DNA of 64,000 nt from Adiantum capillus-veneris (taxonomy: Eukaryota; Streptophyta; Polypodiopsida; Polypodiales; Pteridaceae): the NCBI GenBank assembly GCA_014529385.2, contig CM043969.1, positions 70,607,676-70,671,675 on the forward strand, in the 5' to 3' direction. How positions within the stretch are numbered: position 1 is the first letter of the stretch; each line of letters opens with the position of its first letter. Of the stretch, positions 11,020 through 22,788 are shown piece after piece. The position numbers and the translations under genes were made by a program. The notes below the pieces were generated by a model. It worked only from the letters and a program-made list of their open reading frames with translations. It was not told the DNA's origin and searched no databases.

Positions 11020-11464
11020 CTAAGACCATATCAAGTATCCCACTACATCAAGACAAAGTACAATGGGTCAGGGGATCCATATGCTCATGTCTCACTCTTC
11101 AAATAAGTTTTGAGAGTTGAACAGATTGTGGATTTCCATACACAGTATGAGGGATTTGGGTTGACATTAGAAGGGACAAATTTGACATGGTTCCAACCAT
11201 TGAGCAAAGATGATTTTCCACACATAGGACAATTCTTGTGTGAATTTGCAGAGGAAATCTCTAAAAGGGGGATCAAGCACGATACAATGTCACAAATCTT
11301 TGCTTTCAAGCAAAAAGAAAATTGAGAAGGTGAAGGAAGCTTTTCTTTGCTTCAAATAGTACATAGAGATATGTCCTTTGAGAGAGATACCACAAGATGA
11401 GGGGGTATCAGTTCTCTTCATAGAGGACTTGACAAATGAAACACCCAAGAAGGAATTGCATTTG
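11020..11464 (+). pseudogene. gag: Host-B gag, 5' part (interrupted by Giant-A)
   Basis: An open frame with two internal stops encodes a Gypsy-type Gag matrix/capsid segment: YNGSGDPYAHVSLFK at the start, FAFKQKENEKVKEAF in the middle. The same landmarks occur in Giant-A's own gag (YSGSGDLYDHLASFK; YSFKQKHGESVRDC), so the two elements are related. The frame runs into the ATTTG target duplication and continues without shift beyond Giant-A at 61,656. That shows this was a gag gene when Giant-A inserted. Stops at the position after SLFK and at CFK|Y suggest it was already, or has since become, non-functional. Confidence 0.75.
11460..11464. repeat. Giant-A target-site duplication, left (ATTTG)
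   Basis: ATTTG directly before the 5' LTR, matched at 61,656-61,660 directly after the 3' LTR. Confidence 0.95.
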
Positions 11465-12352
11465 TGTTAGCTAACACAGACACCATTTTTTGGAGTTCTC
11501 TTTGTAAAACAATTATTATTTTTATAGATAGGGAATATTGTAACTCCTATTTTCTCGGATAAACTTTGTAATTAATGAGTTGGGGCTACAAGCTTCCAGA
11601 TTGTATCAGCCAGTCATTTCCCAGCTTTGGTAGAACTCCAGATTATTAGTTTTGACCACCCAAAAACCTTAGCTAGGGTATAAAAGCCAATTTTTGTAAG
11701 TTTTTTATAAGTTTTTGGATAAGAAATACACCGTGTGAGCTAACAGTGCTCACTTCTCTCCTTCTCGATCTTCCTACTTCCTCTTCGGTTGTCACATTGC
11801 GATTGCGTTTGTTGCATTGCAACCGCAGGTAAGATCTCTACGCATTGACGTAAGCCATTCACAATATTTTGTAGCTTTTGGCGTCACCGATCCGCGTACA
11901 CTTTCAAATGAAAAACTAAGCATAGGCGGGGTATTGAGGCATCATTGCTAAGCATTTAGATGCATTCTGGGTCGAAAACGACTAGGTCAAAAATCCATTG
12001 CTGTTAATAATCGTGATTTTGGAACTTGACCTAAAGTGGGATTTGAGACCATAAGCATGTGTGCTTAGGTCTTATAAACATGTCCTAAAAGTTTCGTTAC
12101 GTTTGGATGTCATTTGATGCTGTAACGGATGTGATTTGCTTGTCGATGAGCGATTGGCTTTTGGTGATTTCAGTCACTTGAGTGTAGCTTGCGTTAGATG
12201 TGAGTTGTTAGTTGTTTTCCAAGAGAATGAAAACCTCTTATAGCCTCTATGTACTAGTCGAGTCAGCTTCGTCCCATGGTTTGACAAATTAATTGTGGTT
12301 CTCGCTAATACTGCAATAAGATAGGATGGTGAGGTTAGACATGCGTCCCACA
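11465..12352 (+). repeat. Giant-A 5' LTR (888 bp)
   Basis: TGTTAGC...CCCACA. It carries TATAAAAG at 11,679-11,686 and a consensus splice donor CAG|GTAAGA at 11,826-11,834. A half-palindrome GTTAATAATCGTGATT lies near 12,003, related to the leader palindromes. Compared with the 3' LTR it lacks a 7-8 bp segment next to its start. Confidence 0.93.
11679..11686 (+). promoter_or_regulatory. TATA box of Giant-A 5' LTR
   Basis: TATAAAAG in U3. The 3' LTR has TATAAAAT at the matching place (60,967-60,974). Confidence 0.6.
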
Positions 12353-12353
12353 T

Positions 12354-12372
12354 TTGGCACCGTTTCCGAGGA
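12354..12372 (+). other. Giant-A primer-binding site (Asp-tRNA type)
   Basis: TGGCACCGTTTCCGAGG begins one base after the 5' LTR. It matches, with a few changes, the TGGCGCCGTTGCCGGGG-type site used by plant Athila/Tat elements. Confidence 0.75.
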
Positions 12373-14326
12373 TCGAAGAGACCTAAACTAGGGAAAAACA
12401 CGAGCGTCTTGTGTAGTTGTCCTTTAACTTCCTCTAGGGTTCGCCTAGAGCTCAAAACTTTCTTTTAGAAATCGCATAGCTTAAGATTGTCGTCTTTTAC
12501 TGTGTAGAAGTACTTGGAAGTAATCGTACTTGTTGAGTACCTTTAGGACTCTAGGATTGTAGATTTATATTAGGATTTGGAGAATGATTGGTATATGAGA
12601 CAAGTCTTAAGATCAAGACTCTGAAAAACATAAAAAACACAAGAAAACGAGTATTGTGGACACTTTTCACAACCCCATTGCATGAGAATCTAGGAGTAGG
12701 GTAAGTAGGATCCGAGGTGGATTTCAGAACATTGCTCTCTCTAAAAGAATCAAGTGTGAGTGGTTATTGGAAGTTGCAAAATTTCAGGTTTACGGTTAGA
12801 AAAATCTTGAAAAGACTCGAATCCACTCAATCCGACTGAAGAGTAAGCCTAAGAGTTATCTGAACCAGTGGGTAAGCTCAAAGACACTTCGAGGTAAAAA
12901 TTTCAAGAGTTGGCCAAAACTCAGATTATTTACTTTTTCTTGACATTTTAGGCCAAATTAAGTTTTTTATTCATAGGCTTAAAATACATCATACAAAGAC
13001 TGTCTTTGAGAAAATTGCAAAAAAGTGCTCATTTCAAGCCTAAAGTTAATAATCACGATTATTAACTTTCCGCTCTAAATTGGCCAAGGTTCATACCATT
13101 GACTCATTGCATGTGTACAAACAACTTTTGTAAAGGCCCAAAAGATTTGGATCACTAAACTGGCAAAAAACTGGGTAAAAACTAAAGTTTTTACGAACTT
13201 TTTGAATCTTCAGTATAAATTTGGAAAAAATTTATCCAAACTTATTGAAAATTGTTTCATAGGCTTACGTTGATGTGATAAACATGTGTATATGCTCAGT
13301 TGACCAAAAATTTGCAAAAATTTGTCTGAAGTAAATAATTGTGATTATTTACATTTGCCCTATTTTCAGCTTTTTTGACCAAGTGTGCATACCACTAGCT
13401 TCACCATGTTGTAATAAGCCCACAAACCAAATTTGGTAACATTTGGACCACTGGAGTGAAATTTGTGACTAAAATTGCAAAGTTAGTCTGCAAACAGATA
13501 ATCGATGACCATTTGACCAAAAATTGTCCAAACTTGCCCAGGGACCTTAACTTAAGGTGCTTAACAGATCTGTGTCAAATTTGGGGCAAAAACTTTCAAA
13601 AATCTAGCTGGAGTAAATAATCACAATTATTTACATCTGCTTCAAAACTTGATGATTTTGCAAATTTGAGTATACCACAAGGTCAAGCACATCAAGTAGA
13701 CATCACAAATCAGTTTTGGTGAACTTTGGATCCCAAAAGTGAGACTTAAACCAGATTCTCGAAATCAGAGTCTGCGGACACCAAACAGTTGATAAACTTG
13801 ATCAAATTTTGTCCAAACTTGTTGAAGCATGCCCAGGGACTCTAACAAGTTGTATACTTGCCAAACCTATCAAAAAAGTGCAAAAAACTAACAAAAGTAA
13901 ATAATCACGATTATTTACTTCTGCTATCCAGAGACATCATTTTTTACTTTTGAACTTATAGAGTGATAGACCAACGTAATATAAAGCCACAGGGAAATTT
14001 TGGGTTCAATCGGATCAAAATTGATACATGTACACTTAGTTTTCAGGTTGCAGATCAAACCTTTGATTTTTGCTAAAGTCGAATTTGACAGTCAAAATTT
14101 TGACTCTCATAGCTCCATTTGAAGTGATACACAAAGACCAATTATAAGAGTTAGCAAAAACTCTACTGTCTTTATAGAAGAATAACTAACTTGATCAAAT
14201 TTTTACAGCAATCAGGTTGCAGACGAGGAATCAGTGGCTTGACAGAAAGTTGCAATTGAATTGAGTGGAAATTGACGACAAGTCAATCCAAACGTGACTA
14301 CTCTATCTAGGGATTCATAAGTCTAT
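12373..14326 (+). other. Giant-A untranslated leader with palindrome array
   Basis: About 2 kb with no convincing ORF. It consists of diverged repeat units of about 285 bp, each carrying one A/T-rich palindrome, and ends just before the gag ATG at 14,327. A CTATCTAG acceptor-like sequence lies about 20 bp before the ATG. Confidence 0.7.
13042..13920 (+). repeat. Four periodic palindromes in the Giant-A leader
   Basis: Arms AAAGTTAATAATC (13 bp, 2-bp spacer) at 13,042-13,069; GTAAATAAT (4-bp spacer) at 13,331-13,352 and 13,613-13,634; AAGTAAATAATC (12 bp, 2-bp spacer) at 13,895-13,920. Centre-to-centre distances are 286, 282 and 284 bp. Confidence 0.93.
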
Positions 14327-14652
14327 ATGAACCTTAGATCTGGTCGTGTACTAGGAAATCAGGACATACTCGGAGAAACCTCCAGGAGAGTATCTACCAA
14401 AGAAAGCATGAATCAAGGCAATACCTTGCACACAATTCCTGAAGAAGTTTCAGACACTTTTTCAGATTCACCATCCGAAATGTCTTCTTACTCAACTCAC
14501 TCGAAAACCGGAACGACAGTGCGCTATAAGCATATACTATCTTTTTACAAGACTAACCGTCATGGAGCCCAGGTTTACTTGGACCCTAATGAGGAGTATG
14601 CTATTCAAATTAAAGATCATGGTATTGAGTTCAAAGAAGAGTTTAGGGAAAA
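14327..14652 (+). pseudogene. gag: Giant-A gag, part 1 (cut by the old chromovirus)
   Basis: ATG at 14,327 starts MNLRSGRVLGNQD; the frame is open for 108 codons until the chromovirus insertion at 14,653. LRSGRV at the N terminus is common in OTA-clade ORFs. Ser/Thr-rich at first, then a segment ending KEEFRENV. The frame resumes after the insertion at about 31,853 as NKQGKKYMDRN. No catalytic motif is expected here. Confidence 0.65.
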
Positions 14653-16217
14653 TGTCATAATAATCAATATCTAATTCTCCTAATTGATTTTCTCATGTTA
14701 AACTTGTCATTTAATACGGGGAAGTGCCAAGCGAGAAAAAGCTAGAATATTGGTTAAGTTAGCAGACCGGCCACAATAGCGATCCAAAGGAGGGAAAATA
14801 GGGATCCAAAGGGGGGGTCATCTGCAAAAGAGCTATGTGCAACAATGGGCTTAAAAGACCTTAAGGTTCAGCCCATTAAGACTTCCAAAATGCTAAGGTT
14901 CCAAAATTCAAAGGTTGTGTCCAAAGGTGAACTTTAGGGAAAATTGGATGCTTTGTGTGTGTCCCAAAAGTCCTTATCAAGCCCTACATAGGAGGGGCAA
15001 GCCGAAGAAGTAGGGGATGAGAGAGAAACTCATACACACACACACAAGGTCCCTTTGTACACAAAGGGAAAGAGGGACACATGTCAGCTCCCTAGCCCAG
15101 ATGCCCACAAGATGTACCCAATTCCTATTGGAGGTGGACCAATGAGAATTAGGCTAGAGTAAATCTAGTTTAATTAATTTAAAAACACTTAATAAAAGAA
15201 CCAATAATAATTAAGCTCTCTAGAAGACTATTGGACAGTCTCCCAAGGGGACCAATGAGCATTCAGCAGCCCAATGGCTTGCCTGATTCCTGTTGGCCAG
15301 GAGGCAAAGGGGTCCAATGAGAGTTTAGTTGAATTATTAAATTACCTAAAGCTCTCACAAAAGGGGAAAGGGGGACACATGTCAGAAGGCTATCACTTAT
15401 GCTGCTTAATTGTCATTGACTAAGCCTGGGGAGGTCCAATAGGATGCTAGCATGAGTAATTAGCAAGGGGGGTCGACCAAGAGAGAGAGAGGGGGCTGAT
15501 TTTTACAAGGTATTATTGACACACACACACTCACACAATCAATGTGTGGAGCAAGAAGACTCTCTTTCTCTCCTTCTCAAGCTTTAATGGAAAGCTTATC
15601 TCCTACTCCAAGCTTGTGAGAAGGGAGGCCTACACCAACAACACTTGGCTTTGTGATGCAAATCCAACCAAGAGCCAAGCTTCAATGCATGCTCATCTCC
15701 TCTACCATGCTAATTACTAAGATAAGCTATGCTAATATGAGTGATTATGTGAGGAGATGTACATATTTCTCGTAAGAATACTCCTTCTTCCTTTCAACCT
15801 ACTCTCATACCCCGCAAGCTCTCACCATCTTTGAAGGTGTGTGAGGTCTTGGGTCTGAGACCATGAGGGAATTGATGTTGTGTTTGATAAGTGTTTTGCT
15901 TAGGGCATGAAGTTTCCATCTTCATTGCACTAGCTAGTATTGAAGGAACACAAGAAATTGTATTGTAAAATGTCTCTCTTGATGGGAGAAAGGGGGGACC
16001 GGCTCCATGAGAATCCGGTCCTCAACTGTTGTCAATTGCTTAATTTCTCTCTCTTTTGAAGTATTGTTCATGCTATCTAACTAGGTGTTATGATTTTTGT
16101 TGATTTCTCCACCCAAGCACTCTTGTTAAACTCATTAGGAATCTATTCTAATGAAATGCTCACTATGTTAATGCTATTTTCCACTACACACAAGTTACTA
16201 GGCCATTAAATGTCACA
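14653..16217 (+). repeat. Old chromovirus 5' LTR (1,565 bp)
   Basis: TGTCATAATAATC...AATGTCACA, homologous along its whole length to the LTRs of the young chromovirus, with indels and substitutions. Confidence 0.92.
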
Positions 16218-16218
16218 T

Positions 16219-16230
16219 TGGTATCAGAGC
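16219..16230 (+). other. Primer-binding site (initiator Met-tRNA)
   Basis: TGGTATCAGAGC two bases after the 5' LTR, complementary to the 3' end of plant initiator Met-tRNA. Confidence 0.92.
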
Positions 16231-16634
16231 ACAAAGTTTCTCTTTTCTTGCTCAAGAAGGGAGGTCCTCAAGCTAGCTATAAATGGTTGGTACTATTAAT
16301 TGCATGTGAGTAAGTAGAATAGGGATTTTTCAGCCTTGCAGTGCGTCTGCCTTTGTCCAGTTAACGGGGCATCACCATCGAGAGCTATTGTCTCAATAGT
16401 GTAGTCCTACAGGGCTTGCCTACCGCTTAACCACTATTGAGCTATTAGAAGCTTGACATGAGTCGGTGCTGTTTTGGTGTTGAACGACCCTCTCTTCTAT
16501 TCCTTGCAATTAATTTTATTTGAGCCACGGGTACAGTAGCTTGAGTGCTTTTTATAAAGGGGTAAAGAGGAGTAGCAACTAGGGCTTGAAGTGCCAAATT
16601 ACACCTAAAAAGTTTCTACCTAAAATTTGTTAGA

Positions 16635-18261
16635 ATGGCTGACAATAGTAAAGAGAGTGAAATTAATGTTGATAACTTTGATTTTGCTAATGAGCAAGCT
16701 ACTAATGATGCTCCGATGCTTGTTAACTATCTTGTTTCTAGGCTTCAACAAGCCATGGGCAATCCATCCCTCCAAGGTGAGGTGCAACGGCAACTTTGTG
16801 CTCATGGGATTCTCCAAGCTCCCCACCATGACAAGAGAACACCTAGGAAGCCTCCTTGCGAGACTTCGAAAAGAGGTCTCTCTCCGATTCGGGAAGAAGA
16901 AGAGGATCCCTGTGAAGGGCTCAAAAATTTTCTCCTTGATGATGCATCTCCTTCTCAAAGGAGAACTCAAGAGCCTCCACCAAAGGAACGAGAAAGAAGT
17001 GAGTCTCCCACCACCTTGATGGAGATGGCTCCACAAAGACGGCGGGCTAAACGCTCTCCATCACCTCCAGAACGGAGAATACCATCGCGTACTTATCCAC
17101 ACCATACTTCAAAGAGGGATGACAAAAGCAAGAGAAGAAAAATCCGAGAAATAGGACACCCTCTTCTCCATCTTCTTCATCCTCTTCCTCTTATGAAAGT
17201 GATGGTCAAGACAACGAAGATCAAGGCAAGAAAAAGGCGAGAAAGAGGTCACCCTCTTCTTCATCTTCCTCAAATTCTTCATCTTCTGAAGAAAGTGATG
17301 GTGCAGCCTTTGAACCATCAAAAAGAAGAGGCCATTGGAAATCCTATGCCGCGTGGAAGAGGTCATCCAAGCTCAAGAAGTTCAAAGAGGGAGGGAAGAG
17401 CATCTCTTTCCTTACCTACGATGGCACTTTGGTGCTACAGACAAAGTCTTGGCCTTTATCCAACAATTCGATGTGGCATTCGGAGATGAGGACTTCACGG
17501 AGTCCTCTAAGCTACACCATGTAGCTATGCACTTTCAAAAGTCCACCAGACAATGGTGGTCTAGCCTATGGGCCAACGATGAAGGTCCACAAACATGGAA
17601 AGCTTTAAGAGCTTCCATTATGAAGCAGTTTTTGGCCACCGATGCCAAAGACAAAGTACTCATCGAATGGCGAATCTTAAAGCTCTCTCCCTATGAATCC
17701 ATCCACAAATATGTAGACAAGTTTTGGGACCTACAACTCAAAGCCGCTGTCTTCAAAAAATTGGATTTTGGAGAACAAAAGCAACAATTTTGCACGGGCT
17801 TAACCGAAGAAATGGCGGAGTATGTCAACTCCCAAAGGCCACGCACCATATCGGCGGTAATACATCATACTATGGTGGCCTCTCGAATCAATTTCCAAAC
17901 AAGGGCTAAGAGGTATTCTAAGCCCCCTGAAAACAAGGGTTCCAATGAGCCTAAGGGTAAGGACAATGTCCAAAAGTCTCCTAAGGGCAACTCCAACGAA
18001 GCTAAAGAGAAGGGAGTTTATAAAGGCAAAAATAAACTCTCTTCTGAAGAGCTTGAGCGTTATCGCAAGGATAACCGGTGTTTTAAGTGCGACGAACAAG
18101 GGCATGCGTACCACGCTTGTCCCCAAAAGAAAAACCGCCATGATCCTCCTAGAGCTACCTTGGTCAAAATCTAAGAGGAGGAAACTCACCACGAAGGATC
18201 TCCTCTATGCCATGCTTGGGGAAAGGTAAGAGAACATGATGCTTTTATTCTCTTTGACCCC
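16635..18261 (+). pseudogene. gag: Old chromovirus gag and start of protease (cut by the DNA transposon)
   Basis: Starts MADNSKESEINVDN as in the young copy. The first frame covers 16,635 to about 17,400, including the Arg/Ser-rich stretch. A shift then moves the capsid-like part to 17,335-18,174, with zinc knuckle CFKCDEQGHAYHAC near 18,082. A stop after ATLVKI and a deletion follow. The protease start FILFDP is cut at 18,261 by the DNA transposon; the protein resumes as GSTHNFIS at 26,692. Gene order and similarity are clear, function is lost. Confidence 0.9.
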
Positions 18262-18284
18262 GGGGTGATAGCATGAAAAGGTGA
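18262..18284 (+). repeat. Left terminal inverted repeat of the DNA transposon
   Basis: GGGGTGATAGCATGAAAAGG; the right end read inversely is GGGGTGATAACATAAAAGG, about 22 bp with two mismatches and a 1-nt gap. Confidence 0.85.
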
Positions 18285-18793
18285 TGCAAAAAGTAGTGTC
18301 CTTGACACTTCTTGTGTGGCACTTATGGATGGTGCTTTAGCACACTTTTTTTAGGTTCTTGTGAAGACTAATAATTTTAAGCTTTTTAAAACTTTGCCGC
18401 CAACGACTTTAATGATTTCTTGGCTTTTGTGTCTCTGTCTGCCTTTTACGCGTGTTGCTGTAGCTGAGCGCCTCTCTCTGGAGTCTGAGCACCTCTCTCT
18501 GGAGTCTGAGCTCTCTTTCTCTATCTCTGATTACATGCCATGCAACAATCTACAACAATCTGCCTCCATCTCTCAGGAGCCTTCTCTTGAAGCAAGCAAG
18601 CATGGCTTGTGTAGCCCTCTGCCTCATTAATGTCTACCTGGCTTGATGTAAGCCATATTACAGTTGTTGGTGTGGCTGGAGAGAATCATGGTTGGAGAGA
18701 ATCTGCAGTAGGGTATTGGTGTGGCTGATCAGATGTGGCAACAAGAATTTGAACAACAGCAGCCTTCTCTCCTCTCAATGTGGATGGTAGCCC

Positions 18794-19768
18794 ATGAATA
18801 GATGCATCAGCAGGTTGGTAGAGGAAATTCATCACCAACATGTTTGTGAGGGTGATAATAGCTTGGAAGAGGAGGGGATGTTGCACCGGAAGCACTGGCA
18901 ACCCCACATGAATACACGCACCAATAGGTTGGGAGAAGAAATTCAGCACCAGCCCATGTGTGTAGGTGTGAACAGTTTGGAAGAGGGGAGTGTGCACCAG
19001 AATCATTATCTACACAATTTGCAACTTGCAATGCATCCCACATCTACAAAGGCAGCAATTGGACACCAACAACATCCAAATGTGAATCACATTGGATGGC
19101 AGCCCATGATTGCAGACAATGAGTTTTTTTGCAATGAGCAAGCTTCAAATCCAATGGAGTGGTCTCACTCATCTGAAGATCATGTAGAAGACAATCCAAT
19201 ACATGATGGGCTGCCCCCTCATGGCTGCACCGAGTACTCAACTTCAATTTTCCAAGAAGCCACATGCAGGATGCGACAGTATTGGGCCATGACAAAACAA
19301 GAGAGCCATCAAAGTAAAAGAGAACGTGATGCATCATGCTTGTCAACGCCGAAAGATATGAGGACAATTTGCACAACAATGGTGCTTTGCTGGCAAGAAG
19401 CTACAAAAGGCATGAATTGTGAAGCTAAGAAAGCCACCTTTCGATTTCTTTTAGAGAAGCCAAATTTTTGATGGTTGCACCATGGAGTAGAGAAACCTAT
19501 ACTCTCCAACATATAGGGTACAGTCACCAAAGTCAAAGCATCATTGTCTGATGAGGAGCTGAAACTTAAAAGGGCTTTATGCATGATGTTGGTGAATAAC
19601 AAAGGGGATCCATCAAGGTCTATAAGCGATTCGGAGATGGCGAGGTTCATAGGGCTGCATCGACGAAATTTTGCAGCAGCTAATGAACGATTAAAACAGG
19701 CTGAGGCGGGAGCATTTCCATTGCAATTATGCCGACACCAACAGCCTCAAAGCCATTGCATCACATAG
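18794..19768 (+). CDS. Unknown ORF region of the DNA transposon (possible transposase N-terminal part)
   Basis: Open frame 18,794-19,471 (225 aa) begins with two imperfect copies of a unit of about 37 residues (N-R-x4-RL-x-EEI-x-HQ-x2-C-x-G-x-NSLEE); it is His- and Glu-rich. After a short gap with stops, a second frame (about 19,523-19,768) encodes SDEELKLKRALCMMLVNN and DSEMARFIGLHRRNFAAANE, which looks like a small helix-turn-helix. Both lie upstream of the transposase on the same strand and could be its first exons, with 19,769-20,865 as an intron, or a separate DNA-binding protein. No database family recognised. The start codon is uncertain. Confidence 0.35.
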
Positions 19769-20865
19769 GAGATAAGAGACAATTTTTTTTCTTTTTGGCA
19801 AACGGAGACGCGAGTGTTGCCAAACAAAAAAGATGTGTGTCGAAAACGTCTCGAATGAAAATCTTACATTAAGCATCCAATACATTTGCTTGACGAGTCA
19901 CAAGTATGCTTTGAAAATGCTTGAATTATTTTGTTCTCTTGTATGCAATAGTATAGGTACCATGCGTACATAGGTAGTAACTACATATAGGTAGTATTAC
20001 ATCAAGTATAATGCTGTCTATCAAGCCCGAGAGGTGTGTAGTCTCCAAAAGGTAATCTTTTGGTACTTCTGGAGGACTAGCATTCATGAGGGGAGTCAAG
20101 TACCTCAAGTATACATAAAAGCAATCAAAGGTGCTTTGGGGCAAGCTGCATAGACTCTTCAATACTACCAAATTTTCTATGTGTTACTTTGTAGGTGTAT
20201 ATTAGCTTGGAGATTACCTTGAGTACCTACATGTAGATGGTAGTAATAATTTCCTGTCACAAGTTGGTGCTCAAAAGCACCAATGTAAACTCATAAGTCA
20301 TATTTGGGTACTTTTGGATGACCAATGTACATTCAATGCTAGTTTAAAACAACCTTTGTGAACTCATAGGTCCTTTATAACCATGCATGTATACTATTAG
20401 GTCCTCTTAGGGTACTTGGAAGCTTCAAAGGTACCTTGAGATTAGGTAGAAGCTACCATGAGACCAAACATGTACTTCCAAAATACCAAATCTAGGTATA
20501 GGTACTTTAGAGGTAGTCTTTGTGGGGCTTGTTAAAGTACCAATTGCAAGGGCTTAGGTACTTTGTAGAAATTGATACTTATTAAAGCTAGCATGAGACC
20601 AAACATGTACTTCCAAAATACCAAATCTAGGTATATAGGTACTTTAGAGGTAGTCTTTGTGGTGCTTATTAAAGTACCAATTGCAAAGGCTTAGGTACTT
20701 TACAGAAATTGATACTTCATAAAATACCATTTACAGTGTCTAAGGTACTTTAGTACCTAATGAAAGGTCTAGGAAAGTACCATGTTAGGTAGAAAATTCA
20801 AGTTACAATGACTTTGACCTTGTTTTGACTACAGGTTTTGAGGAGATTTACTTTTCATTGGACAG
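19769..20865 (+). repeat. Noncoding region rich in GGTACTTT / AAAGTACC motifs, with a 135-bp tandem duplication
   Basis: No ORF on the plus strand. More than a dozen GTAC-centred motifs (GGTACTT, AAGTACC) in both orientations. A tandem duplication starts AGACCAAACATGTACTTCC at 20,461 and 20,596. Similar motifs recur downstream of the transposase (22,920-23,240). Confidence 0.75.
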
Positions 20866-22788
20866 GTGGAGCTCTATACGAGATTCCAAATGCAGTATTC
20901 ACACATTAAGGTCTCTCTCAGATGTTTTGAAGGATTGAAGCCTTGGTTTGTTCGCAAGTTGAAGGATAAGTACACTTGTTGCTGTATTTCTCACATACAG
21001 ATGATATACATCAAGGAAGCATTCAACCAGATGAGACAAAACAAGACAGGAGTGCACAGTGAAGGGTGTGGCTGCAGTTGTGATATATGCTTCACAGAAG
21101 AGGTCCTAAGAAAGTGTGGAGCTGCTGAGTACACGCACAGTAGCATCAACAGCTTGGCTGAGATGGTATTATGTCCAAAGCCAGATGAATCTACATTTCA
21201 TAAAATGTCTTGCTTGAAGGGAGAATGTGATCAATGTGGATCAAAGCGGTTAGTGCTCTGTCCAAGAGAAAAATCTAAAAATGCATTCCAAATTTCAGTA
21301 AAGGTGTTTGAAGACATTGTGCCAGCCCATCAAGAAGGCAAGAAGTGCAAGGATCTATTAGTCAAGGAGATGGGATGCAAGGACTTTACATCCTTCCTTG
21401 AAAATCATCTAACCATCTACATCAAACACAATTTTATTGCCAGGTGGCAATCTCAACAATTCAAAGACTGCATTTAAAGTTTCCTAGAGATGTGGTAGTC
21501 TCTGTTATAGACTTTTTTGAAAATTACTCTTTCAAGGAGAAAAATGAAATCCAATCAATGCATTGGTACTCTTCACAAGTCACCATCTTGGTGCACATCA
21601 CTTATGTTCGGGACGAGGCTGACAGGGTCTTAAAATATATACATTTTTACATATCTGATGACAAAGAGCATGAAACATTGTTTGTACAGCATTGTATGCA
21701 AGTTCATAGTGTGTGGCTACAGGAGCAAGGTTTCAACTTCTTGAAGCTGCAATGGGTCTGGTCACATGGATGTGCTGCTCAATTCAAGGCATCTAGACCA
21801 TTTTTCTTTGTGTCAAGCTATGCTAGCTTCCTTTGACTCTTAAACAAGTGTGCGAGTTTTGTGTTCTTGCCATGTCTTTGAGATGTGTGATTGATCTGGG
21901 TAATACTCTTTGACTGGCATTGAGATGCTATGGAGTTTCTTTGCATCGGGCCATGGCAAAGGAGAGCATGATGGGGCTGGTGCTATCGCCAAAAGGGCTC
22001 TGACACATGAGCAATTGAAACTTGATGCTTGGCACATGAAGTGTGCCAAGGATGTGGTCAATTTCTTGAAACATAAATTTCATGATGAAAACACCCAGTC
22101 AGAGGTGACTCGAATTTTTTGGGATGTTGAAGCGGCTGATGTACCTAGGGAGAGGAAATGGAATTGCAAGTGAGTGGAAGGGTCACGCTCATTGCATTGT
22201 GTGAATGTACACTCTAGGAATGACAAGTGTGCACTACGCTACAGAGCTCTCTCATGTTTTTGTTTGTTTTGTATGTCACAACACTGGAGGCGATGCCTTA
22301 ACAACACACACGTCGAGAACTGGAAGTACATCAGCATCAAACCCTTGGATGGCAGTGATGGAGAAAGCAATCAATCAAGTGACGACGAAGAATTAGATTT
22401 GCATATGTATGGTAGACATCACGATGCAATCAGTGATGCTCTACGTGTAGGTGAAAACTTTGCCACGAATGCGAATGAAGATGGAGTAGACTTCTACCTC
22501 TTGAGGTGCTCACAGGAGAAATACAAAACAACACGAGCACTAAGAGATTCTTGGGACAATTGCATTTTTCCAAAGTCATATCTAGTTAAGGGATACTACT
22601 ATGAGCTAGTTGATGGTATCAAGGATGTTTATTACATCCCTCCTGAACATCCAAAAGTGTTGTTGGCATCGCACTTGGTTCGATCCATCAAGATACCCTT
22701 GAAACCCTTACATGGTGAGCCACATAAGTTTAGATTATCTGCAGAAGTTTATGAAAATGTGTACAACAACATGCCAATGGTCTTGTAG
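20866..22788 (+). pseudogene. DNA-transposon transposase (GHGKG...DGAG type), frameshifted
   Basis: Four open segments in order: 20,866-21,477, 21,444-21,836 (shifted), 21,910-22,173 and 22,174-22,788 (same frame, separated by TGA). Segment 1 has Cys-rich, probably zinc-binding motifs (CGCSCDIC near 21,065; CDQCG near 21,230). Segment 2 has VIDFFENYS, QVTILVHITY, ISDDKEHETLFVQH and WSHGCAAQFK. Segment 3 has FFASGHGKGEHDGAGAIAKR. Segment 4 has another Cys cluster (SCFCLFC) and a folded-looking C-terminal part. From memory of similar proteins, the pattern D...(S)DGC-x2-QFK...GHGKG-x2-DGAG is that of a DDE-type eukaryotic transposase; here the expected Asp of SDGC is His. The shift, the stop and this change indicate an inactive gene. 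It could instead be read as exons, but no good splice sites were found at the breaks. Confidence 0.65.

Noticed and set aside
18361-18630. 89-aa ORF starting at GTG with a hydrophobic N-terminus resembling a signal peptide
   Set aside because: Non-ATG start, next to the transposon end, simple Leu/Ser-rich composition and no further support.
20866-22788. KDZ (Zisupton-type) or MULE assignment of the transposase
   Set aside because: Cys clusters and size are suggestive, but the characteristic motifs of those families were not found, and the GHGKG...DGAG pattern is different.
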